Source: Stictocephala bisonia
Taxonomy: Eukaryota; Arthropoda; Insecta; Hemiptera; Membracidae
Reading direction: 5' to 3'
DNA: 64,000 nt
NCBI GenBank assembly: GCA_035578905.1
Contig: JAQJVL010000001.1
Coordinates: 5,397,293 to 5,461,292, forward strand
Shown here: piece by piece, positions 48,760 through 59,960 of the stretch
How the letters are laid out: each line of letters starts with the position of its first letter
Numbering within the stretch: position 1 is the stretch's first letter
Made by a program: the position numbers and the translations under genes
Notes under the pieces: generated by a model
What the model was told of the DNA's origin: nothing
Databases searched by the model: none
Seen by the model: only the letters and a program-made list of their open reading frames with translations

Positions 48760-49560
48760 GAATGTTGTTTCCCTTTTTTATGGGGGAAAAAAATACAAAA
48801 ATTTGGAAATTTCCCCAAAAAAGGGGTTTAAACGATTTTAATTATTTTTTTCAAGGAAAAATGGGTTTGTCGAGTTTTTGCAGGGATAGTAAAATTGGGA
48901 AACCCCCAGGGTCACTTTTGGGCTTTTCCCGTTCAAAATATATATAAATAATTTAGTAAGGGAAATTTAGGGGTAAATTATCTTCTTTTGCAGATGAAAA
49001 ACATTTACTTTGTTACTTAGGAAACCCCCCATTTGGGAGGGGTTAGAGAAGCAAAAGTAGAAAATCTAAGTGCACTTAAGTGGGGGGTTCGTTTGGGACA
49101 TAAAAAAGCAAAATAAAAGGCAGAGAAATCAAATTTTTATTAAATTTTAAATCTGAGGGGGAAAAATATTTTTCAAAAAACCTATTAAAAAAATAGTGTA
49201 TAAATTGTTTTGAAAAGAAATACAGAATGTCAAAAAATTGTGTTGTTATTGGGAAAAGCAAAAAATGGAAGTATTTGGGTGTAATATTAGAAAAGGTTTT
49301 TTAAATTGGAAAAAACCCTTTTAAAATGTATTTGAAAAAGAAATTGAACAATGTACTTGTGTTATTTTATTTCTTGAAAACTTTTTGTCCAAATAGTTTT
49401 TTAGGGTGATTTTATTTTTTCTCTATCCAAGCAGACTAGAATATGCGTTTCAGTAAGGGGAGGGGCTTATCAAACAAACTTGACACCCTATTTTTTTAAA
49501 AAGCCCAAAAGGGAAAAAATTTTAAGGTTAAAAGGGGTAAGGAAGTTTTGAAAAACCCCA
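48760..49560 (+). pseudogene. LINE RT fragment read through heavy homopolymer error
   Basis: Despite frame jumps, RT motifs appear in order: PQGSLLGF (about 48905), a degenerate FAD(D/E) box in TCTTCTTTTGCAGATGAA (about 48982), KYLGVILE (about 49270) and, near 49420, text equivalent to 'PSRLEYAF'. The spacing matches a LINE ORF2. Whether the real copy is intact cannot be judged because length errors destroy every frame. Confidence 0.6.
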
Positions 49561-50174
49561 ATGCCCTTAATTTAAAGACCCAAATTAAAAAAATTACCCC
49601 TTAAAAAAAATGTATGTTTTTTAAAATTTTTAAAATGTTTTTTATAAAGAGCAAAAAGAACTTGGGAAAAAAAATGGGGTTTGTTTTGACCCAAATCTAA
49701 AATTGAAGTGTAAATAATAAAGAAAAAACCCAAAAAAAAAAAAATTCCCCAACCCTTTTTTTTCGAAAAAATTTAATTTTGGGGGGGGGCCAAAAAATTT
49801 TTAATAAAAAAGCCCGATAAAAATTTAAAAAAATAAAAAAGTAAAAAACTATTTTTCAAAAAGGAAATGAAAAAAGAAAGGGGTACTTTGTTTTAGGGAA
49901 GTAGATTTTTTTTGAACATTCCACAGCAAAAATTAATTTAAAAAAAAAAAAAAATTAATTAAAATATTTAAAAAAAAAATAAAGCAATAGGAATAAAAAT
50001 CAATTCAGAAATATTCAATTTAATTGATGAAAGTTTTGTTAAAATTGTTCAAGAATCAAATTAAAAAAAATACTACGAAACTTTAAATGGTAAAAAAATA
50101 AAAATTTAAATAAGATTTAACCTTTTTTAAAAGGGGCCCGCCTTTGGGGGTGGGATATTTTTTTTTTTTTTCCC

Positions 50175-50209
<35 letters not shown>

Positions 50210-50734
50210 ATGAGACGGTCGATTTCTTCTCTCCCTATTTCCAAATTTGTCCTTTATGAAATTTATAATTGGATTTAAAATATAAGATGAAAAAGGGAAA
50301 ATTGCAGTTTTTTATATAACATAAGTTTTATTATTTTAAGCCTTAAAAATAAATTAATTAAACTTTTTTCTTGTAAAGTTTTTTAATAAATAATGGTTTT
50401 TTTAAATTTTAATGTAAAGTGTAAAGCATATTTTGGAAAAAAAAATTATTATTATTATTAGTACAATTAGAAATATTTTTATAATAACCGCATGTCCCTA
50501 ATAATGGTTTTTTAATTGTAACATTTTTTACAGGTAAAACATAAAAAATGCATTTTTCAAGCTTTACATTACCGATATTGATTAAATATTCAGTTAAGAA
50601 GAAAAGTACAATTAATTAAAAATATTTTAGTTACCACCACACTAAGTCGGGGCTGGATGGCAAAGGCCGGAAGCCACAACTCAAATTATAGAAGGTTGTT
50701 GACATAAATTCTTTGCGTTATTATTTTATTTTTT
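49561..50734. other. A/T homopolymer-rich low-quality sequence grading to normal
   Basis: Homopolymer runs end with the A tract at 50177-50207, after which the text returns to ordinary AT-rich sequence. No gene seen. Confidence 0.45.
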
Positions 50735-50802
50735 CTAAAAAGGAGAGGCCGATCCTCCTTTTTAACCTTACTCTGCCCATTCCTCATAGGCTGATTAATC
50801 AT
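50735..50802 (-). mobile_element. SINE tail fragment
   Basis: AAAAAGGAGAGGCCGATCCTCCTTTTTAACCTTACTCTGCCCATTC is the reverse complement of the tail of the SINE at 61.7-62.4 kb (GAATGGTCAGAGTAAGGTTAAGAAGATCGGCCTCTCCTT followed by A). The tRNA head is absent. Confidence 0.6.
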
Positions 50803-51049
50803 GATAATATGTATGACATTTGGCTTTGTGATTAACTAAAGATTATGTCTTTCCAATACTTTTATTTAAATAAAATAAGTGTGGGAGATAGATTTGTGCC
50901 AGTTTCCTGGTATCATTTATTTGTATTTGTTATATTAACGTTTATGATGGTCGTTACAATCGTAAATATTACATATATCTCAGTTGTGAGGAAAGCTCTT
51001 GACTTGGTCTAATTTTGTCCAACGTTTAAACCACTGACATCCCAACCAC

Positions 51050-51480
51050 TAATTCTAGAACATTTAATATGCATATGATATTGCTTTAGCTTATCAACAT
51101 AAGGACTTCAGTGGTTCCGAAGAAACACTTACAAGCTATCTTGCAACCCTCGAAGAATATTTTAGAACCTGGAGGCTAAATCTTAAACCACCAAAAACTG
51201 ACGTTGCCTTCATCCGAATAGTTATCGTACTAGCTAATAACAAATTCAACATTAGGTACCTGGAAGTCATTTTAGATCAATCGCTGATATTTAAAAGCCA
51301 CCTTAGGCAACAGCAGATAAATTTAAAAACCAGGACAAACGTACTAGATCATATTGCTGGAACAACTTGGGGAGCCAGCGCACACATCCTGTGTAGAATT
51401 TCAGGTTAAGTGGAAGAAGGGACTTTCTAGTCCCAACTTCGCCTGGTTAAATAAAGACGAATTTCATTTCATTTCATTTT
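51050..51480 (+). mobile_element. internally deleted LINE with (ATTTC)n tail
   Basis: The RT text AYDIALAYQHKDFS..EETLTSYLATLEEYFRTWRLN..PPKTDVAF, then YLEVILDQSLIFKSHL..INLKTRTNVLDHIAGTTWGAS, is followed abruptly by a 3' UTR ending GGTTAAATAAAGACGAATTTCATTTCATTTCATTTT. YADD is mutated to YAYD. The same family occurs at 11.75 kb. Its 3' UTR block (GAAGAAGGGACTTTCTAGTCCCAACTTCGCCTGGTTAAATAAAGACG) is shared with SINEs at 57.93 and 63.36 kb. Confidence 0.8.
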
Positions 51481-51859
51481 ACAATTGTTTTTCCCTTGGT
51501 TTATTCAGCTGAGGATTACGGTGCCCACGTATTGCTAAATAGCATACTTAAGTGGTTAGAAAAATGTAAAGTGTTTTTATATCTGATTGAATAGAATATT
51601 GCACAAATACGAGAAGAAAGCAAATATTATAAAGTTGAGAATACCGTACCTATCACATTCCTGACAAGCAATTAACAATAAACACTATAATTTTGAAAAA
51701 GTGGTTCAAACTTAAGTTATCAATCGTTACATTTTAACGTTAAATTAATGAAATTTAAATCTTTTCAACTTTTTTTGTTATAAACTAAGTAATATACAAT
51801 TTTTAAACGTGTGCAGTCCAAATACTAGTTCAATTGAAATATTCTGTTCATTTTTTAAC

Positions 51860-52605
51860 TAAAATATTTCAGCTTCACCTTATGTCAACGTTATCTATGC
51901 ATCGTTTACTATTGTCTAAATACATTTGGTAATTGAAATATTTCACCTTCACCTTATGTAAACGTTATCTACGCATCGTTTACTATTGTCTAAATACATT
52001 TATTAATTGAAATACTTCAGCTTCACCTTATGTAAACGTTATCTACGCATCGTTTCGTATTGTCTAAATACATTTGTAAACTGAAATATTTCAGCTTCAC
52101 CTTATGTCAACGTTATCTACGCATCGTTTACTATAGTCTAAATACATTTGGTAATTTAAATATTTCAGCTTCACCTTATGTCAACGTTATCTACGCATCG
52201 TTTACTATTGTCTAAATACATTTGGTAATTGAAATATTTCAGCTTCACCTTATGTCAACGTTATGTACGCATCGTTTACTATTGTCTAAATACATTTGTA
52301 AACTGAAATATTTCAGCTTCACCTTATGTCAACGTTATCTACGCATCGTTTACTATTGTCTAAATACATTTGGTAATTGAAATATTTCAGCTTTACCTTA
52401 TGTCAACGTTATCTACGCATCATTTACGATTGTCAAATACATTTGTTAATTGAAATATTTCAGCTTCACCTTATATCAACGTTACCTACGCATCGTTTAC
52501 TATTATCTAAATACATTTGTTAATTGAAATATTTCAGCTTCATCTTATGTCAACGTTATCTACACATCATTTACTTCTGTCAAAATACATTTGTTAATTG
52601 GCTTA
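51860..52605 (+). repeat. ~74-bp tandem array, 10 copies
   Basis: The unit is TTGAAATATTTCAGCTTCACC, TTATGTCAACGTTATCTACGC, ATCGTTTACTATTGTCTAAATACATTTGG. Copies are highly similar, with the most diverged units at the two ends. Confidence 0.93.
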
Positions 52606-53282
52606 ATTTTACAGGCCGAATCATAAAGAGATAATACAGTGGAACTCTTAATAACATTACTTTTATTCTTAAATGAGAACAAATTTATTTATTTTGCAAA
52701 AGAAATGAAGACACAAAGATTAGTAAAACGAAATCATTTTATTAAAATACATTGAGTTTCATATCAACTTAAATGATATTATAAAAGTTTAGCACTTGAA
52801 AAAATCGTACATATCGTCTCTTTTAGTCCTATCTACAATGTATCAAACATATTTTACCGTGGTTTCACTTATACTATGAACCTAGTACATAAAAATAACA
52901 TTAGAAGCAGCTTTGATTTTTTTTATAATATTAGTCACGTCTATTTAATGAAGTGATTAGGGTAGTTAAGAACCAACTTGTAGGGCATTATATAAATCGG
53001 ATTTTAAATTTGCTCAATGCTAGCGTAAAACTAAACTACTTTCGTTTCAATAAGAACGTTACCTGCTAAATTATGGTTTGGATATAAGTAGTCCATTGTC
53101 ATCTGTTTTGTCAGAAGTGGCATCATGAAAACTGCAAGTATAAACGAGTGTTCATGAGAAGTGTTCGAAAGCATTTCAAGAGCAACATTTGTTTCCCAAC
53201 AATATTGTTCTTAGCTACTTTGATCAACTGGAATACATATTACAAGTGCCAATGAGGCTAATATTGGTGTAATTGATATTAT
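52606..53282. other. AT-rich sequence, nothing identified
   Basis: No recognisable feature between the 74-bp array and the LINE 3' tail. Confidence 0.5.
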
Positions 53283-53482
53283 AAACAAGAATAGAATAGA
53301 ATAGAATTTTATTGCATAGACGATTTTAACATTGAATTGTATCACAATCATCAAAGGAAAAAAATTTATGTTCATTCATTCTACAAATTCAACATTCATA
53401 CATACAATTATTTTATTCAATCTTACATTCATTCTAGAAGGCAAGCCTATCCAGCACCAGTTTCTTGCCAGTTATTGGTCTT

Positions 53483-54723
53483 TCAGTTTTGTGCCAAGAA
53501 CTCGCCTACACTATACAATGTCTGACTTAACAAAAGTTGTTTAAGCCGAGTTTTGAACGCCTTTGGCGTCCTGACAAATTTAATTTTACGGGGCAAACAC
53601 TTTAGAAAATGAACATCAGCCTGTGAAGGGAGGTGCTCATAAACCACCGTCCTATGTTGCCCAGTGCCATAGTTGTCCCTGCGTCTAGTTTCATAACTGT
53701 GTATGTCAGTCCCTCTTGTGAGTACACATTTTGACATACAGCACATGATTGTTTCTAGGATGTAAATGCTGGGCAGTGTCAACAATTTTAGGGTTCGGAA
53801 AGCAGTTCTGCACGACTCTCTGTTTTTCAAATTTGAAATTATTCTAACCGCTTTTTTCTGCAGTCTGAATAGGCTGGAGAACTCGACATTTGCACATCCA
53901 CCCCAAAGCACCACTCTATAGGATAGGTGAGGGTAGATGAGGCCATAATATGCCGTCATCAGTACCTGAATTGGACAACTTTTTGATAACGTCCTCAGAA
54001 CATAAATTCCTGAGGACGTTTGGAACACAGACTGTCGATATGATTGTTCCAAGTTAGACCTTTGTCGATGTATATTCCGAGGAATTTTTTTGATTGTACT
54101 TCTTCCACCTCTGTTTCATCCAACATAATAGTTGGAGTGAATTCGAGGTTGGATGGTCGAAGACAAAAGCTAATGAAGTGTGATTTTTTAGGGTATGTTT
54201 TTAGATTGATGTTAGAGAAATGTTGTATGCAGCTATTTAGCTCCATAAATGTTTCAATCTCTAAATGTAATTTTGATTTTTGGCTAACACAGAGAGTTGT
54301 GTCATCAGCATACTACACGAGTCGCCCTTGCTGAAGAGATGACGCTGTATCATTTACATATATCAGAAATAGTAAGGGGCTAAGTATAGATCCCTGGGGG
54401 ACACCAAAGCTCAATTGATTGATTTTTGAAAATTTGTTTGAAATTTGGACAGTCTGATTTCTACAGTCTAAATACGACTTCATCCACGAATGTGGCACTC
54501 CTCGTACACCATAGAATTTTAACCTGTGGAGCAACATACTGTGATCAACGCAGTCGAACGCCTTAGAAAGATTGAGAAAAACGCTTAGAGTGGCTTTGCG
54601 CTTTTCCAAGCTCTCCATAACCATATCAACTAGACGTACTACTGCATCTATCGTTGATTTCCCCTTCCTGAAACCAAACTGGTCGTTCAAGAGAAGGTTG
54701 TGTATTTCCAGAAATGTTAGCAT
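53483..54723 (-). pseudogene. RT and C-terminal region of the 53-56 kb LINE
   Basis: Motifs appear in order: NDQFGFRKGKSTIDAV, FLNLSKAFDCVDHSML (first catalytic Asp changed to Asn in the usual 'LDLSKAFD'), FGVPQGSILSPLLFLIYVND, then TAG immediately before YADDTTLCVS near 54305. After it come KFLGIYID, LWGGCANVEFSSLFRLQKKAVRII and the C-terminal ELLLSQTLYSV region. The stop, a catalytic substitution and at least one frameshift near 54.0 kb make it a pseudogene. Confidence 0.88.
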
Positions 54724-55483
54724 TTGGGTTAGAAAGGTTTTTTTTCAAATACTTTACTCAAGACGGGAAGAATTGAGATTGGTCTGAAATTATTGATGGA
54801 GTTGGGGTCGCCTTTTTTGTAAATTGGTATTACTTTTGTTATTTTGAGGGAAGAAGGAAATATGCATGTCTGAAATGATAAATTTATGCTCAGAGCACAG
54901 CTTTATGAGCCAAGTTGACATGTAATTTATGTCATTTGATTTTTTGGAGGGGAGCTGATTTATTATTTGTGCTAGCTCCTCATCCACAACCGGAGCCAAT
55001 GCCATTGAGGAGATTGGACTCTGACCACGAATGGGATGTTGGTTATCTCGGTGTGAATGGAACCCAGATTGTGCAACAGAACTGAAAAAATTTGTTGAAC
55101 GCATCAGCTACTTTCGTAGCGTTAGTAATTTGTTCTCCTTCTATTTTTAGTTTAATGGAACCAGCCTTTTGTTGATTTTTGTGACAATTTATGATTTTCC
55201 AGGCTGTTTTTGAAAAATGTTGGGTTTCTAGAAGTTGTTTAGAAATTTCATACGCTTTAGCTGCTTTAATGACATGTCTGTAGATTTTTTTATAATTTTT
55301 AAAAAACTGTTTGAAATGTGAACTGTTTGAAGACTTTGCTATTTCAAAGAAAAATTTTAATCTTTCCCTTGAAATCAGGATACCTTTGGTAATCCATAAA
55401 CAGGGTTTACCATTATCTTTGACTTTGATTTCTTTTACTGGGCAGGACAAGCCCAAATAAAAGTTCAATGGTTTTTCAAATTC

Positions 55484-56270
55484 TTAAAATTGTTTTTCCA
55501 AGGTATCTGTGGAGTTCAGAAAGTTCCACTCTTCTTTTGAGACAGAAGAATTTAGATTGTGCATATTTTGAGGTCTCGTGTCCCTTATTTTCTGTGAGGT
55601 AGGGGGATTATTTGATGGGCGGAACCCAGAGATGAGCGCCTGTTGAGCGTAGTGATCCGCTATTGCTGCGTTGACCACAGAGGCCTCAACACCAGAAATG
55701 TTTGATATGATGTTGTCGATTGCTGTTTTAGAGGTGGCTGTCACTCTAGTGGGGGTGTTCATTAACCATTTAAGACCAAAAGACCTCAAGCAGTCAACAA
55801 AACGCTTTGTTAAAGGGTGTTGTATTAAGTACGTCGATATTGAAGTCCCCCACAAGAATGAAGTACCTCTGCTTTGTTGTCAATTCCTGCAAGAGCGACT
55901 CAAATTTTGAAAAGAACGTTTATTCATTTCCACTGGGAGACCTGTAAATTCCAATTATAGCAATTTGTTCGTTTTTTGAAAGAATGTTTAAGCCTATGGC
56001 TTCAAAATCTTTCTCTAGTGAATTTTTAAATTTTAATTTGGTGAATGAGAAACAATGTTTGAGAAAAATTGCAATGCCTCCACCTTCAAAAGTTTTTCGG
56101 CAGAAATAATTTTCTAGGGTGTAATTGTCTAATTTGCATAAAGAAATGTTTTTGTCATTAAACCCATTTTCGGTTACAACAAGGTTGTCAGGCTGCATCT
56201 CTTCACACATAAGAGATAATTCATCCAGTTTGTTGGTTGCCCATTGAGCATTCTGATGCATAATATTTAG
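55484..56270 (-). pseudogene. APE endonuclease region of the 53-56 kb LINE
   Basis: Two frames carry the EN signature: NAQWATNKLDEL, VVTENG (catalytic Glu in 'TE.G'), GGGIAIF, IIGIYRSP, then after a frameshift an 'F.G..N..' gap, NTPTRVT, AIDNIISN and IADHYAQQ (SDH-equivalent). The GDFN block is degraded around the break at 55.86-55.92 kb. It is not functional as it stands. Confidence 0.8.
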
Positions 56271-56405
56271 ATTTTTAATTTGTCTATGATTTAATTTTTT
56301 CCGAGTGTTGGATTTGGCTTGCCTAAAAAGGTTTTTCTTATATGAGACAAGGATGAAGTATTGTCTATGTCAACAAAATCAACGCTATTATTCCAGGTTC
56401 ATAGT

Positions 56406-57929
56406 ATAAGTAAAAATATTTTATAGTATTCTTGATACATAGAGAGTAGGATTAAAGAGACAAGATATACGGGTTTTTTCCAAAGTTAATTAAGAACTTC
56501 AGTTGATTTGATATCAAACTCATTGCATTCTAATAAGCTGAGTTCGTTTCATCGTGACTTCAATATTCTTTGTTATCTTTGTGTCTTCATTTATTTTGTA
56601 AGTAGAATAATTTTTCTGCATTTAGAAAAAGTTGATAATCTGTTAATATTACTACTTTAAAGTTAGTTGAATTGATTATTTACATAATAAAGGTAAGATT
56701 TTCATGTTCATTTTACTTATTAATATACTTCACTTAGTGTTCCATTCCACTGTGTTTTTATAATATGGTTAGTATAATGAATCCGTATTTAGAGACTTAT
56801 AAACTAATGCGTAGATAGCGGTGGCATAAAATAAACCTGAAATATTTTAACGAACAAACATAAAGAACATTTAAATTAAACTAGTTTTTAGAGTGTTTAA
56901 GTTTACAAAAATGTAAATCGGTAACTTATTACAAAATAGTTTAAATAAATTGAAATTTATAAATTTGTAACGTTACGTCGTGGCGATCGATAACTTTAAC
57001 ATAACTGATACATTTATAATCGCTACGGAAAGAACTGTATCAAATATGTTGTATTCCAATGTTGAAGGTAAAAGTAAATTTAATCATTTTGAAGTAAATG
57101 GGGTAAATTGCAACGATAATAATATTGTTTATTCCGGTTAGACTGTACATTTCAGCAACAAACATAAAAACTGACATATGTTTCTGACCTTAAAAATATG
57201 AAGCCTGAAAGATGAAATTTGACAAAACCGTTACTATAGAAAGCCTAACCTACTGCAGTGAGATACGTAGATAACATATGTACTAAACTCTTTAGTTATT
57301 AGTATAACAAATGTTATAACTTTGCTATCGTAGAATGGAAGAAATGGAATGTTCCTTACTTCAACACATATTTTAAATGTTAATTAATGCCTGAATAACA
57401 TGTTTTGAATATTTTATGTAAATTGAAATTAAATGCGCCTACATACAGTAATAATATAATGGATTTTAGTTTAGTAAGATTGTAAGAGCTATACAAAACA
57501 TATTATCACAACAATATTTTGATATTTAAAAAAAAATACAGAACCTTTAAATAGTTATATTTCTATTCTTTAGGGATTTGTAAATATATATTAAGTATTA
57601 ATTACAAATATTAAAACTTCATTTGTATCTCAGAACAAGGGACTTGTTTGGTGGCCAAGAAATAAAGTACTGAACGTTCTTTTTAACTGCACAAATAAAA
57701 TTTGTTTTCGTTTTGCTGCAAACACGTAAGAACGTCAGAAGAGGTTTAAAAGAGAATTTATAGCTTTAAAACTAACGTAAATCTTACTAAGCACTCTCCA
57801 GACGACGTAATAAATGATTTACAACGAACTTCAAAGTGAAACGGTAACTGTATTTTGTGGAAACTTTAATTATCTCTTTAACGTCTTAACAGTGGATCCA
57901 TTGAGGGTTCAACTTGAAAAGTTAAAGTT
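56406..57929. other. 1.5 kb AT-rich sequence, nothing identified
   Basis: No recognisable coding, RNA or repeat structure. Confidence 0.5.
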
Positions 57930-58010
57930 AAAAATCGTCTTATTTTACCAGGCTAAACTAGGACTAAGTAGCCCTCTTCAACACTTAACCTGGGGACTAA
58001 CAACTTTACG

Positions 58011-58055
58011 GGATCTTTTCTGTTGTGTGTCAGCAATCCCAAAATATTTTCTATA
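58011..58055. repeat. Merlin left terminal inverted repeat
   Basis: Begins GGATCTTTTCTGTTGTGTGT, ending in TATTTTCTATA. It differs from the reverse complement of the right end at about three positions. Confidence 0.92.
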
Positions 58056-58085
58056 ACGTAGTAATGAAAGAAATACCTCATACCT

Positions 58086-58955
58086 TTATTCTGGAGGCCA
58101 GTAGGCGGCAATATCACTGATAATTTGCTGAAATAAGTCTTTATCTTTATTCCACCGACGCCACAAAAATTCACATAAATATGAGTCTATCATAGAGCGC
58201 CGCGTACCGCACTGAACTTTATTCCGGTGTTTTGCAAGAAGCCAGTTACTTTCTACCGTTTGTGTGTGGGCACCTGACTCTGGGTCTACAAAATTGTATT
58301 TATGAGTGACAGTAAAATGTTCATAACCATGTTTGTACAATTGTTTATATGCTTTCCATTCATCTGAAATGATTGTGGTTCCACTTCGAATGTAGTTTTT
58401 AATTATGGGAATTAATTGTGCGGCTGATCTATTTTCCACGGCAACCAAGAAACATTCTTTAGTTTCCCTACAAATTCCACTGAAAACCCACTGTTCTGGA
58501 ATAAGACGGCCAACGTTATTCTTTCGGCGAGCAAACAAACTTTCGTCAATTTCAACCGTTAGGCCAGGTCCGCCAATAACAATAGGGTTTTTTAGCAAGT
58601 GACTAACGGTAACTTCACGCATATAATTGTTCCATTCCACCGCAGTTCCATGATTTATACCAAGTTCTTTTTCGCAGAATTTTATCGATGTCAATTCTTG
58701 TGACCAGCAATATATGAAAAACAGAACAGTGCGAAAAGGTAACTTTGAGCCGGCAAAATATGTATCTTGGCGCAATTGTTTGTACTCGCGGCATGTTGTT
58801 TTATAACAAACCCAACGGAATCGATTTTCTAAATATAATTTCATTTCATGTCCGTTCGCACATTTACGTGGATTGTGTAACAATCCTTTTTGCTGGAAAA
58901 ACAACACAGCGTCTTCTTCATTTTTAACACTTTCAACCAACCGAATGAAATTCAT
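58086..58955 (-). CDS. Merlin-superfamily DDE transposase (ISXO2-like)
   Basis: 289 residues from a true ATG, about the usual size of Merlin transposases. An N-terminal zinc-ribbon-like set (C32, H36, C50, C55) precedes the ISXO2-like catalytic core: Asp137 in VEIDESLFARRK, Asp198 in IISDEWKAY and Glu235 in HTQTVESNWLLAKHR, the typical order and spacing of the DDE triad. The enzyme cuts the transposon at its inverted ends and inserts it elsewhere. There are no internal stops or frameshifts, and the gene fills the space between the two TIRs, reading toward the left end and stopping 30 bp before the left TIR. A host-domesticated gene is unlikely given intact TIRs and target duplication. Confidence 0.93.
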   Translation of the reverse strand: MNFIRLVESVKNEEDAVLFFQQKGLLHNPRKCANGHEMKLYLENRFRWVCYKTTCREYKQLRQDTYFAGSKLPFRTVLFFIYCWSQELTSIKFCEKELGINHGTAVEWNNYMREVTVSHLLKNPIVIGGPGLTVEIDESLFARRKNNVGRLIPEQWVFSGICRETKECFLVAVENRSAAQLIPIIKNYIRSGTTIISDEWKAYKQLYKHGYEHFTVTHKYNFVDPESGAHTQTVESNWLLAKHRNKVQCGTRRSMIDSYLCEFLWRRWNKDKDLFQQIISDIAAYWPPE

Positions 58956-59202
58956 TACACAGCACTAAACACGATTAGACAGTAACACGATTAAACTGGA
59001 CAACAATACACGGACGGGCAACAGCACAACCTGAGTGAACCAGTGCCGTGGCTCCGTTGTCACGTCGCGCGCCGCCTCGTTATCTCGTCCAGATGGGCAA
59101 AGTCCTACCGGTGATAACTAATGTTGGCTATTTTTATTATCTAAAAATACTGATTCGACCATCATAAAGTGAATCCCGCTCTGTTTTTGGTCATGGTAAA
59201 CT

Positions 59203-59247
59203 AATAGAAAATATTTTGGGATTGCTGACACATAACGGAAAAGATCC
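59203..59247. repeat. Merlin right terminal inverted repeat
   Basis: TAATAGAAAATATTTTGGGA at the inner side and AACGGAAAAGATCC at the outer end, followed by GCTTTACG, the target duplicate of ACTTTACG at 58003-58010. Confidence 0.92.
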
Positions 59248-59370
59248 GCTTTACGTGACTTCTGAACCACGGGAGCGGCAGGGCAAAAACTGCTAAAGGT
59301 CATATCGGGAATCGAACCCGAACCACTAAATGGTAAGCCACAGCTTTAGCCCCTTAGATATGGCCCCTCG

Positions 59371-59710
59371 TAAGAAATGAAATTATGTAATGGGGGCTCC
59401 CTTTTCCAAAATGTACCTATTTATAATACAGTAAATTGATATGAAATTGATAAGTTCAATTTCAATTGTTTTTCATTCATAAATGACATATTCTATTTTA
59501 TTTATGAAAATTCAATTGTCAAACAAATCAGTAATCATTTTTTTGACAATATTTTATATATAACCACACTAGTATATGTATCAATTTACAATAATACATT
59601 CATGCATCCTCAACAATGTGTTAGGACACTGTAGTAGATTCTCTGAAATGTGTATAATGAATGTTAATTTACGGTGATAAAGCCGATATTTTGTGTCTCA
59701 ATTTTAATCT
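59371..59710. other. AT-rich sequence, nothing identified
   Basis: No gene or repeat recognised between the two SINEs. Confidence 0.5.
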
Positions 59711-59960
59711 GGAGAGCCAATGGTCGAGTGGTCTAGAGTGTCAGGACTTTGTACTTAAGTTAGAGATAGTGTGGGTTTTAATCTTGGCCTTGACTATTGG
59801 TAATCATCAGTTATATTCACTTTGTACTGTACCAGTTTTCCCCCTTACACTGTCTGTAAGTTTCCCCAGAGCAATAGTCTATGTGGAATAGACAGACTAA
59901 AGGTAAAAAGGATATTGGACTCCTTTTTACTAAATAAAATAATAATAATAAAATTATATA
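59711..59960 (+). mobile_element. decayed tRNA-Leu-like SINE, single head
   Basis: GGAGAGCCAATGGTCGAGTGGTCTAGAG (A box) and GTGTGGGTTTTAATC (B box, decayed) are followed by TTCACTTTGTACTGTACCAGTTTTCCCCC and the tail AGACTAAAGGTAAAAAGGAT, TAAATAAAATAATAATAATAAA. It is the same family as 61.7-62.4 kb but older, and has one head only. Confidence 0.75.

Larger units (their letters stand above)
40650..50200. other. low-quality consensus block with inflated homopolymers
   Basis: Across this block runs of T, A, C and G are abnormally frequent (for example 14 G at 48318-48331 and 30 or more A at 50177-50207). Tandem units and a LINE RT inside it are recognisable only through many single-base length errors. 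Islands at about 45260-45580 and 47400-47990 look normal. This is the pattern of an unpolished long-read patch. Predicted frames within it should not be trusted. Confidence 0.8.
53283..56405 (-). mobile_element. ~3.1-kb LINE, near-full ORF2 but inactivated
   Basis: Minus-strand element with an endonuclease (56261-55484), linker (55468-54790), RT (54723-53990) and C-terminal domain (54052-53483). Its 3' UTR ends in a short ATTCT tandem tail after AATAAAATTCTATT (53286-53312). Frameshifts separate at least five pieces, and a TAG stands directly before the YADD box. No esterase or protease region is present upstream, so it is 5'-truncated or belongs to a different family than the 30-35 kb element. 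Text diverges clearly from that element. Confidence 0.88.
58011..59247 (-). mobile_element. complete Merlin (IS1016-like) DNA transposon
   Basis: 1237 bp bounded by ~45-bp terminal inverted repeats (58011-58055 and 59203-59247; GGATCTTTTC(T/C)GTT(G/A)TGTGTCAGC inward) and flanked by the 8-bp direct repeat (A/G)CTTTACG. It contains a single uninterrupted transposase gene. Merlin elements are known for 8-9-bp target duplications and an IS1595/ISXO2-like DDE transposase, both of which fit. The near-identity of the two ends and the intact gene suggest a recent insertion. Confidence 0.93.
57930..59370 (-). mobile_element. tRNA-headed SINE split by a Merlin transposon
   Basis: On the minus strand the head (59370-59295) has CATATCTAAGGGGCTAAAGC (A-box region) and GTTCGGGTTCGATTCCCG (B box). 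The body CCGCTCCCGTGGTTCAGAAGTCACGTAAAG runs to 59248, is interrupted by Merlin (58011-59247), and continues 58010-57930 with GTTAGTCCCCAGGTTAAGTGTTGAAGAGGGCT and a tail GGTAAAATAAGACGATTTTT. Body and tail match the SINE at 63.36-63.58 kb, which has a different (5S-like) head and gives the empty-site sequence. Confidence 0.7.
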
